Assembly: GCF_017487405.1 (NCBI RefSeq)
Contig: NZ_CP062222.1
Span: 1,225,001 to 1,289,000, forward strand
Length of the DNA: 64,000 bases
Origin: Brevundimonas goettingensis
Lineage (GTDB): Bacteria; Pseudomonadota; Alphaproteobacteria; Caulobacterales; Caulobacteraceae
Reading direction: 5' to 3'
In this document: in pieces, positions 57,481 to 64,000 of the stretch
Layout: every line of letters starts with the position of its first letter
Position numbering within the stretch: position 1 is the first letter of the stretch
The notes under the pieces: generated by a model
The model's database searches: none
What the model was told of the DNA's origin: nothing
Seen by the model: the letters and a program-made list of their open reading frames with translations, nothing else
Translations under genes and position numbers: made by a program

Positions 57481-58467
57481 CTACTGTGGTGCGGTCTGGT
57501 CCTGGGCGGCGGTCAGCTCGTCGTGGGCGTGGATTACCGAGGCGACGATCTCGGTCCGGGCGCTGTTGCGGTTCTGGCGGGTCCGCTCGGTGTCGTAGAG
57601 CCCCTTCAGATAGGCCAGGTCCCAGTTGGTCAGACCCTCGGTCTGCACCGGATCGTCGAACAGGTTCAGGATGGTGGCGAAGCCGGCGGTGTCTGCCTCG
57701 GGATTGATCTGGGCCAGGGACACCATGGCCAGGTAGTCCGCGAGCTGGGGCAGGGTGACGCCGCCGGTCTTGGACACGTCCACGATGATGAAGGCGCGCT
57801 TGGAATCGTCGACGATCTGGGTCGAGAGGCGCGAGGCGGCGCGGATTTCGGTGTTGGGGGCGTAGAGCATCGGGCTGTCGTTCCCGCCCGCGTCCTGGCC
57901 GCCGTTGACCCCGCCGGGAATCCGCACGACGATCTGGCCGGTGTCGCCGTCTACGGGGGCGCTGACGGTCCACCAGCGCACGGGCTGACCATTGGTCTCG
58001 AACCGCTTCAGCGCCGCGGCGCCCTGGTCCATGCCCGCGCCGCCGACGCGGAACAGGCGCGGGCGTTCGGCGACGAACTCGGGCGTGAAGGCGTCACCGT
58101 CCTGGGTGGCGACGATCAGGACGCTGGGGTTGCAGCCGGGCGCTCCCGCGCTCAGGCCCAGGTCCTGGGCCACGGTCGAGACCCGGTCGGCGATATACTG
58201 GGCGACCTCGGGCTGGAGATTGGCGACGCCGACGCAGACACCGTTACGCCAGCGGGCCAGTCCGCGGCCGCGCGCCGGGGCGCCGACCTCGCGCACGAAC
58301 GCCCGGGTCGCCTCATCGAGCCGGCGACCGGTGACGGTGATGTCTTCCAGATCGGTCGGCTGGTCGGCGGACGGGATGGAGGGCGAGACCTGGGGGACCG
58401 GAGTTTGGGTCGAGACGGCGTCGGGCGCGCCGGAAACCAGCAGGGCGGCGAGGAGCGGAGCAAGCAC
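57481..58467 (-). CDS. Exported protein of unknown function, tandem paralogue C
   Basis: 328 residues, first of the three on this strand. GTG at 58465-58467 is preferred because AGGAGG lies six bases before it and the product then starts LAPLLAALLVSGAPDA, in register with its paralogues; ATG seven codons upstream is the alternative. Blocks: DLEDITVTGRRLDEATRAFVREVGAPA, RWRNGVCVGVANLQPEVAQYIADRVS, GCNPSVLIVATQDGDAFTPEF, QPVRWWTVSAPV, FIIVDVSKTGGVTLPQLADYLAMVSLAQINPEADTAGF, LTNWDLAYLKGLYDTERTR. The middle has its own Gly-rich insert. Paralogue B follows after 12 bases. Confidence 0.8.
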   Translation of the reverse strand: MLAPLLAALLVSGAPDAVSTQTPVPQVSPSIPSADQPTDLEDITVTGRRLDEATRAFVREVGAPARGRGLARWRNGVCVGVANLQPEVAQYIADRVSTVAQDLGLSAGAPGCNPSVLIVATQDGDAFTPEFVAERPRLFRVGGAGMDQGAAALKRFETNGQPVRWWTVSAPVDGDTGQIVVRIPGGVNGGQDAGGNDSPMLYAPNTEIRAASRLSTQIVDDSKRAFIIVDVSKTGGVTLPQLADYLAMVSLAQINPEADTAGFATILNLFDDPVQTEGLTNWDLAYLKGLYDTERTRQNRNSARTEIVASVIHAHDELTAAQDQTAPQ

Positions 58468-58612
58468 GGCGGACCTCCTGGACAGCATTCAGCAACCGAC
58501 GCTATCGCGAACCCCGCAGAGAGACAATCGGAAGTGGAGATTTTTCGTGGCCTGCACGCCGATCAAATCTCTGTGCCGCAAGGAGATTTGATCAGCCAAG
58601 GAACGGGGCGCG

Positions 58613-59176
58613 TCAGTCCTCGAAGGTCCGGGCATTGGGGGAGGGCGCCGCCGCCTTCGGACGGGCCCAGTCGCCCAGCCGGTCGGCCAGGTCGATATAG
58701 TCGTCGGCCTGACGGCGCAGCTCGTCGGCGATCATCGGCGGCTGGCTTTTGGTGGTCGAGACGACGGTGACGCGCACCCCTTTCGCCTGCACCGCCTGGA
58801 CCAGCCGGCGGAAGTCGCCGTCACCCGAGAACAGGACCATCTGATCCAGATGCGGCGCCATCTCCAGCATGTCGACCGCGATCTCGACGTCCATATTACC
58901 CTTGGTCCTGGTATGCCCCTGGGGGTCGGTGAAGCGCTTGACCGGCTTGGTCACGACAGAGAAGCCGTTGTAGCCCAGCCAGTCGACCAGAGGCCGGATC
59001 GGAGAGAACTCTTCGCCCTCGACCACGGCCGTGTAATAATAGGCGCGAACCAGGACGGCTTTGTCGCGGAACGAATCGACGAGCTTGCGAAAATCCAGAT
59101 CGACGTTCAGCGCCCTGGCCGCCGAATAGAGATTGGCCCCGTCGATGAACAGGGCGATGCGATCGGACGGGTACAT
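58613..59176 (-). CDS. NYN-domain (LabA-like) PIN-fold protein
   Basis: 187 residues. RIALFIDGANLYSAARAL gives the first Asp; GNMDVEIAVDMLEMA and MVLFSGDGDFRRLVQAV supply the other acidic residues of a PIN/NYN nuclease-like site. GVRVTVVSTTKSQPPMIADELRRQADDYIDL completes the LabA/DUF88 pattern. Likely a metal-dependent ribonuclease; the substrate is unknown. MYPSDRIALFIDGAN at 59176 is used; the frame is open far upstream, but that part overlaps folK and looks antisense. Confidence 0.88.
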   Translation of the reverse strand: MYPSDRIALFIDGANLYSAARALNVDLDFRKLVDSFRDKAVLVRAYYYTAVVEGEEFSPIRPLVDWLGYNGFSVVTKPVKRFTDPQGHTRTKGNMDVEIAVDMLEMAPHLDQMVLFSGDGDFRRLVQAVQAKGVRVTVVSTTKSQPPMIADELRRQADDYIDLADRLGDWARPKAAAPSPNARTFED

Positions 59177-59228
59177 GGAAGGCTCCAGCGCAATATCGAC
59201 CACAGGCGTGAGAGGCGTCGGCGTCAAT

Positions 59229-59747
59229 ATGGACGTTGATCTCGATCTCGACCTCGATGCGGCCGTCATCGTCGCCCTCGGGTGCAATGACAAGGGGGTC
59301 TGGCCCTCGTGCCGCGACGCGCTGGAGGCCGCCCTGACCCGGTTCCGGTCCGAAGGGATCGACATCGTCGCACAGTCGTCGTGGTGGAGCTCACAGGCCT
59401 GGCCGGACCCGAGCGATCCGCCGTTCCTGAACGGGGTCGTGGTGGTGCGCACCGATCTGGATCCCCACGCCCTGATGGCGGCCCTGGGGCGGATCGAGGA
59501 ATGCTTCGGCCGGCAGCGGACCGTGCCGAATGCGCCGCGGACCCTGGATCTGGACCTGATCGCCTATGGACGCGAACGCGGCGACTGCGAGGGGCTGATC
59601 CTGCCGCACCCGCGCGCCGCCGACCGGCTGTTCGTCATGGGGCCGCTGGCCGAGATCGCGCCGGACTGGCGGCACCCGGGCGGCGGCTTCGCCAAGGCCC
59701 TGGCGATGACGGCGACCGTGGGGACCGATGCGCGCCCGCTGACCTGA
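59229..59747 (+). CDS. folK: 2-amino-4-hydroxy-6-hydroxymethyldihydropteridine pyrophosphokinase
   Basis: Transfers pyrophosphate from ATP in folate synthesis. 172 residues with AAVIVALGCNDKGVWPSCRDALEAAL at the start, PPFLNGVVVVRTDLDPHALM, FGRQRTVPNAPRTLDLDLIAYG carrying the two Mg-binding Asp, and ILPHPRAADRLFVMGPLAEIAPDW. ATG 59229 (MDVDLDLDLD) is used; an earlier ATG at 59133 would overlap the divergent NYN gene. Confidence 0.93.
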   Translation: MDVDLDLDLDAAVIVALGCNDKGVWPSCRDALEAALTRFRSEGIDIVAQSSWWSSQAWPDPSDPPFLNGVVVVRTDLDPHALMAALGRIEECFGRQRTVPNAPRTLDLDLIAYGRERGDCEGLILPHPRAADRLFVMGPLAEIAPDWRHPGGGFAKALAMTATVGTDARPLT

Positions 59748-59849
59748 GGGGCCAAAGAAGCCGGGCGCCTCAGAATCGCCCCTGTGGCGTTGCACAAATC
59801 CGTGCATACCTGTATTGGGCGCGGTTCTCCCGCCGCACGAGGATTCTTG

Positions 59850-60209
59850 ATGGCTCGCGTCACTGTCGAAGACTGCATCCAAAAGGTGCCGAACCGCTTT
59901 GGTCTGGTTCTGCTGGCCGGCAACCGCGCCCGCGCGATCGCCAACGGCGCCGCCCTGACCCTGGATCGCGACAACGACAAGAACCCCGTCGTCGCCCTGC
60001 GCGAGATCGCCGACGAAACCGTTCTGCCAGCAGAGCTGATGGAGACCGTCGTCGTCGCCCTGCAGCGCGTCGACGAGCGTACGGAAGCCGAAGACGAAGC
60101 GGAAATCGTCGGCCTGCTGGCTGAGCCCCAGCACATGAACATGGCCGAGCAGGAGCTGATCCGCGCCCTGCAGAGCGACCGGGACGGCGGGCAGGAGGAA
60201 CGGTACTGA
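59850..60209 (+). CDS. rpoZ: RNA polymerase omega subunit
   Basis: 119 residues. [33 protein letters not shown] is the conserved fold that latches the beta' subunit; [15 protein letters not shown] follows. Omega also helps form a ppGpp site on the polymerase, so linkage to spoT is meaningful. The stop TGA at 60207-60209 overlaps the apparent CTG start of spoT, and the rpoZ 3' end supplies AGGAGG for it. Confidence 0.96.
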   Translation: MARVTVEDCIQKVPNRFGLVLLAGNRARAIANGAALTLDRDNDKNPVVALREIADETVLPAELMETVVVALQRVDERTEAEDEAEIVGLLAEPQHMNMAEQELIRALQSDRDGGQEERY

Positions 60210-62500
60210 CGGCGGAACCCGCTAACGGTATCACGATCCTCCCGGCGCGGGCCGGCAAGTCCCCGCCGCAGACGAATGTCGCCAATAACAACGACCCTGT
60301 TTCGCCGTCGGAGACGCCTCCGGCGGCGAAACGCGTTCCGATCCTGCGTCAGTTCGAGCTGATCGAGGCGGTCAAGGCCTATGACCCCACCGCCGACGAG
60401 GCGATGCTCAACAAGGCCTATGTCTATGCGATGAAGATGCACGGCTCGCAGCTGCGGGCCTCGGGCGACCCCTATTTCGGCCATCCGATCCAGGTCGCGG
60501 GCATCCTGACCGACTACCGGCTGGACACGGCCACCATCGTCACCGCCCTGCTGCACGACGTGGTCGAGGACACCTCGGCGACGCGCGACGACATCGCGGC
60601 CCTGTTCGGCGAGGAGATCGCCGTCCTCGTCGAGGGGGTGACCAAGCTGTCGCGGCTGGAGCTGCAGGCCGAGCACACCCGCCAGGCCGAGAATCTGCGG
60701 AAATTCATTCTGGCCATCAGCCGCGACGTGCGCGTGCTGCTGGTCAAGCTGGCCGACCGTCTGCACAACATGCGGACGCTCCAGTATGTGAAGCCCGAGA
60801 AGCGCGAGCGGATCAGCCGCGAAACGCTTGAGGTCTATGCGCCGCTGGGCCGGTCGATCGGCATCCACTCGATCGCCTCCGAACTGGAAGAGCTGGCGTT
60901 CGAGCACATCAATCCGACGGCGCGCACGGCGATCGAGCGTCGTCTGGAAGCGCTCAAGCTGGAGCACGGCCGCGCCATCGAGGGCGTCTCGACCGAAGTC
61001 GAGCGGGTCCTGTCCGAGGCGGGCATCGCAGGCGCCCGCGTGTTTGGCCGCCAGAAGACGCCCTATTCGATCTGGCGCAAGCTGCAGCGCAAGACGGTGG
61101 GCTTCTCGTCCCTGTCCGATATCTATGGCTTCCGGGTGATCGTGCCGTTCGAGGACGACTGCTATCGCGCGCTCGGCGTCATCCACCGCGCCTGGCCGAT
61201 GGTGCCCGAGCGGTTCAAGGACTTCATCTCGACGCCCAAGTCGAACAACTACCGCTCGCTGCACACCACGGTGGTCGGGCCCGGCGGCCTGCGCATCGAG
61301 ATGCAGATCCGCACCGAGGCCATGGACCGGGTCGCCGAGGACGGCGTCGCCGCCCACTGGGCCTACAAGAACAAGTCCTATGGCTTCGACAAGGAAGGCA
61401 TGCAGGCCGAGGGCGGGCGCGACCCGCTGCAGAACCTGCGCCACCTGGTTCAGGTGATCGAGCACGGCGAAGGCGGCGAGGACTGGGTCGAACACGCCAA
61501 GCTGGAGATGTACCTGGATCAGGTCTTCGTCTTCACGCCCAAGGGCCGGCTGATCACCCTGCCACGCGGCGGGATGGCGCTGGACTTCGCCTATGCCGTC
61601 CACACCGAGGTCGGGGACACAGCCGCCGGGGTGAAGATCAACGGCGAGCTGAAGCCGATGCGCACGCCGCTGCAGAACGGCGACGTGGTCGAGATCATCC
61701 GCGGCGCCAAGCGCGAGGCGCCGACCGACTGGCGCAGCCTGACCGTCACCGGCCGGGCCCGGTCGGCGATCCGCCGCCACATCCGCGGGGCCGAGCGCGA
61801 GGAGTTCCTGCGTCTGGGTCGCGCGACGCTGGAACAGACCATCGCCAAGGCCGGCAAGTCGATCGACGACGTCTCGCTGAAGCCGGTGCTGGAAGTGCTG
61901 GCGGTGGCCAATGAGGCCGATCTGTTCGAGGCCATCGGCCGGGGCCGCATCTCGCCGGTCAAGGTCGCCGAGACCCTGTTCCCGGCCCTGATGGGCAAGA
62001 TCAAGCCGGCCCAGCAGCGCAAGCCCATCCAGGATGCTCGCGCCCGGCTGTTCGTGCGCGGCGGCGGCCTGACGCCCGGCGTCAGCGTCCATTTCGGCCA
62101 GTGCTGCACCCCTCTGCCCGGCGACCGCATCGTCGGCATCCTGGAGAAGGACAAGGGGCTGACCGTCCACACCATCGACTGTCAGAAGCTGGCCGAGTTC
62201 GCCGATGACGACAGCGTCTGGCAGGACCTGCAGTGGACGCCCCAGGCCGAGCAGAGCGCGGTCGGCGTCGCCCGCCTGCGCGCCACGGTCCGCAACGGCG
62301 TCGGCGTGCTCGGTCAGGTGACCACCCTGATCGGCGAGGCGGGCGGCAATATCCGCAACCTGTCCCTGACCCACCGCCAGCAGGACTTCTTCGACCTGAA
62401 TTTCGACGTCGAGGTTGAGGACGCCAAACACGCCACCATGATCATGGCGGCGCTGCGCACCAATCCGTCCGTGGATACGGTGGAGCGGGTGAGGGGCTAG
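60206..62500 (+). CDS. spoT: Bifunctional (p)ppGpp synthetase/hydrolase (Rsh/SpoT)
   Basis: 764 residues if read from CTG at 60206. Domains: HD hydrolase ([23 protein letters not shown] near residue 117), synthetase ([40 protein letters not shown]), TGS ([24 protein letters not shown]), helical region, ACT at the C-terminus. Upstream of ATG 60404 the frame stays open and codes the family's [21 protein letters not shown], so 60404 is too late. No ATG, GTG or TTG lies in this stretch. CTG at 60206, seven bases after AGGAGG and overlapping the rpoZ stop as CTGA, is the best start; CTG 60344 is the alternative. Confidence 0.9.
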   Translation: MTAEPANGITILPARAGKSPPQTNVANNNDPVSPSETPPAAKRVPILRQFELIEAVKAYDPTADEAMLNKAYVYAMKMHGSQLRASGDPYFGHPIQVAGILTDYRLDTATIVTALLHDVVEDTSATRDDIAALFGEEIAVLVEGVTKLSRLELQAEHTRQAENLRKFILAISRDVRVLLVKLADRLHNMRTLQYVKPEKRERISRETLEVYAPLGRSIGIHSIASELEELAFEHINPTARTAIERRLEALKLEHGRAIEGVSTEVERVLSEAGIAGARVFGRQKTPYSIWRKLQRKTVGFSSLSDIYGFRVIVPFEDDCYRALGVIHRAWPMVPERFKDFISTPKSNNYRSLHTTVVGPGGLRIEMQIRTEAMDRVAEDGVAAHWAYKNKSYGFDKEGMQAEGGRDPLQNLRHLVQVIEHGEGGEDWVEHAKLEMYLDQVFVFTPKGRLITLPRGGMALDFAYAVHTEVGDTAAGVKINGELKPMRTPLQNGDVVEIIRGAKREAPTDWRSLTVTGRARSAIRRHIRGAEREEFLRLGRATLEQTIAKAGKSIDDVSLKPVLEVLAVANEADLFEAIGRGRISPVKVAETLFPALMGKIKPAQQRKPIQDARARLFVRGGGLTPGVSVHFGQCCTPLPGDRIVGILEKDKGLTVHTIDCQKLAEFADDDSVWQDLQWTPQAEQSAVGVARLRATVRNGVGVLGQVTTLIGEAGGNIRNLSLTHRQQDFFDLNFDVEVEDAKHATMIMAALRTNPSVDTVERVRG

Positions 62501-62516
62501 GAACCGGAGAGGCCGG

Positions 62517-63017
62517 TCAGCTGTCGGGTCGGGGCATGTGGATCACGTGCCGCCGGAAGTTGATGCAGTTGCCGCTTAGGGCGTTCGTCAGGACGAAGGC
62601 GATCGGCATCCCGGGTTCCACGTCCAGCACCACATCGCCGGTGAACCCTCGCGACTTCAGGAAGGCCGCTGCCTTTTGCGCCGCGGCCGCCGGGTCGTCG
62701 GCGACCAGGCCGATGCAGCCGGTGGCCCCACCGACCTTGCTCACCACCTCGGGCGACGAATGGTTGATGATGGTGCCGTCCATCAGGATCGTGCGGCTGA
62801 CGCCGGGCGTATTGGCCTGAAGCCGCTCCTTCAATCCATGCTGCTCCAGCAGGGCGACGACCGCGTCGCGCCCTTCGACGGATGAGGCGGCGAAGATACG
62901 CGAACCCGGATCGGGAAAGGGCAGGGGGTTGCGCCCCGTCGCCAGCAGGAAGGACCAGGCAGTCAATCCTACGAGGTAGACGCCGACGACGATCAGCAGC
63001 CATTTGGGCAGACGCAT
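62517..63017 (-). CDS. Membrane-anchored protein of unknown function
   Basis: 166 residues. One N-terminal membrane helix (WLLIVVGVYLVGLTAWSFLLATG) is followed by a soluble domain: SSVEGRDAVVALLEQHGLKERLQANT, then RTILMDGTIINHSSPEVVSKVG, AAAFLKSRGFTGDVVLDVEPGMPIAFVLTNALSGNCINFRRH. The domain should face the periplasm. I do not recognise the family. ATG 63015-63017 (MRLPKW) is used; the longer frame overlaps pyrE in antisense. Its stop is 17 bases from that of spoT, with which it is convergent. Confidence 0.75.
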   Translation of the reverse strand: MRLPKWLLIVVGVYLVGLTAWSFLLATGRNPLPFPDPGSRIFAASSVEGRDAVVALLEQHGLKERLQANTPGVSRTILMDGTIINHSSPEVVSKVGGATGCIGLVADDPAAAAQKAAAFLKSRGFTGDVVLDVEPGMPIAFVLTNALSGNCINFRRHVIHMPRPDS

Positions 63018-63113
63018 GCCAGTCTCCCTTGTTTGGGCTGATTTGGCTCCCCGTAACGCCGTTTGGCAAGTCGCGAGTTGCGCGGTCAGGGGGCAGGGAT
63101 TAATCGCTCGGCT

Positions 63114-63698
63114 ATGAACACCGAAGACGTCCTCAACGAGTTCCGAGCCGCCGGCGCCTTGCGCGAGGGGCATTTCGTCCTGTCCTCCGGCCTGCACAGC
63201 CCGGTCTTCCTGCAGAAGAACCTGGTCTTCATGCACGCCGACCGCTGCGAGCGGCTGTGTAAGGCCCTGGCCGAGAAGATCGTCGCCACCGTCGGCACGG
63301 TCGATGTGGCCATCTCGCCCGCCGTGGGCGGCATCATCCCCGGCTATGAGACGGCGCGGCACCTGAAGGTGGCGTCGCTCTACGTCGAACGGGAAGGGGG
63401 CGCGTTCAAACTGCGTCGCGGCTTCCAGATCGAGCCTGGCCAGAAGGTCGTGATGGTCGAGGACATCGTCACGACGGGTCTGAGCTCGCGCGAATGCATC
63501 GCGGCCATCAAGGAGGCCGGCGGCGACGTGGTCGCTGCGGCCTGTATCGTCGACCGCTCAGGCGGCCGCGCCGACGTCGGCGTGCCCCTGATCGCGCTCG
63601 CGACCCTGGACGTGCCCGCCTATCACGCCGACGAACTGCCCGCCGACCTCGCCGCCATCCCGGTGCAGGACCCGGGCAGCCGGCGGCTGTCGAAGTAG
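63114..63698 (+). CDS. pyrE: Orotate phosphoribosyltransferase
   Basis: Joins orotate to PRPP in pyrimidine synthesis. 194 residues with [58 protein letters not shown] and the PRPP loop [24 protein letters not shown] 63114 ([16 protein letters not shown]) is chosen. pdxJ begins 14 bases after the stop, a pairing seen in other alphaproteobacteria. Confidence 0.95.
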   Translation: MNTEDVLNEFRAAGALREGHFVLSSGLHSPVFLQKNLVFMHADRCERLCKALAEKIVATVGTVDVAISPAVGGIIPGYETARHLKVASLYVEREGGAFKLRRGFQIEPGQKVVMVEDIVTTGLSSRECIAAIKEAGGDVVAAACIVDRSGGRADVGVPLIALATLDVPAYHADELPADLAAIPVQDPGSRRLSK

Positions 63699-63712
63699 GG
63701 ACGGCTGCGCAG

Positions 63713-64000
63713 GTGCTCAGGCTCGGCGTCAACATCGACCACGTCGCGACCGTCAGGAACGCGCGCGGCGGCCTGTATCCCGATCCGGTGCGGGCGGCGC
63801 GTGAGGCGCTGGCGGCGGGCGCCGACGGCATCACGGCTCACCTGCGGGAGGACCGGCGCCATATCTCGGACGCCGACATCGACGCCCTGGCCGTGGTGCT
63901 GCGCGACGAGGACCGGCCGTTGAACCTCGAGATGGCGGTGACGCAGGAGATGCTCGACATCGCCCTGCACCATCGGCCGCACGCCGTCTGTCTGGTGCCC
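63713..64000 (+). CDS. pdxJ: Pyridoxine 5'-phosphate synthase, 5' part
   Basis: Condenses deoxyxylulose phosphate with aminoacetone phosphate to make pyridoxine phosphate. The first 96 codons are present: [55 protein letters not shown], then [15 protein letters not shown]. These are the first strands of the PdxJ barrel, with the active-site His and Glu. GTG at 63713 is the start. The gene runs off the right edge. Confidence 0.93.
   Translation, partial: MLRLGVNIDHVATVRNARGGLYPDPVRAAREALAAGADGITAHLREDRRHISDADIDALAVVLRDEDRPLNLEMAVTQEMLDIALHHRPHAVCLVP

Overview
The window is about 64 kb of high-GC chromosomal DNA from an alphaproteobacterium of the order Caulobacterales, most likely Brevundimonas or a close relative. 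The evidence is the gene content and order: rne next to an AMIN-type cell-wall amidase and PBP1A, prfB, an iscR-suf operon followed by plsC, a GGDEF cyclase and rhlE, an NDUFA12/DUF2155/aat/accCB/aroQ block, an HdaA with an N-terminal clamp-binding motif, and bactofilin beside an M23 peptidase. Genus is an inference; no rRNA or tRNA gene is present to test it.

Layout. 1-7.5 kb: palindromic repeat, VOC protein, ppx-ppk-hdaA (polyphosphate and replication control), YciI protein, aspS. 7.5-12 kb: two exported pentapeptide-repeat paralogues and a full-length but apparently catalytically dead relative of class II ribonucleotide reductase. 12-17 kb: complex I accessory subunit, DUF2155 protein, aat-accC-accB-aroQ, thiS-thiG. 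17-24 kb: exported TPR protein, DsbA-like thioredoxin, M48 protease, RNase E with a long leader. 24-33 kb: cell-wall amidase interrupted at its stop codon by an IS5-family element, DEDDh exonuclease, chemoreceptor, PBP1A and prfB with its programmed frameshift. 33-38 kb: an unusual zinc-ribbon/M50-like/TPR membrane protein bracketed by twin terminators, bactofilin-M23 pair, bcp-tyrS. 38-44 kb: DOMON-like protein, NamZ muramidase, EamA transporter, an AT-richer relic region, an outer-membrane protein, DUF6624 protein and a hydrolase lacking its nucleophile. 44-51 kb: iscR-cysteine desulfurase-sufBCDS-sufT-sufA-TfoX, mostly joined by overlapping stops and starts. 51-64 kb: inverted-repeat element, plsC, diguanylate cyclase, rhlE, three tandem paralogous exported proteins of unknown function, NYN protein, folK, rpoZ-spoT, a membrane-anchored protein, pyrE and the start of pdxJ.

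Four genes (rne, the amidase, the M23 peptidase and an outer-membrane protein) each carry one reading-frame break that is repaired by adding one base, always in or beside a short run of identical bases. This looks more like uncorrected deletion errors in the sequence than four independent pseudogenes. Two other frame changes are different: prfB is the classic programmed +1 site, and the transposase has the two-frame layout usual in its group. The best candidates for undescribed biology are the zinc-ribbon/M50/TPR protein, the dead NrdJ paralogue, the tandem triplicated exported family, and the spoT start, which appears to use CTG overlapping the rpoZ stop.
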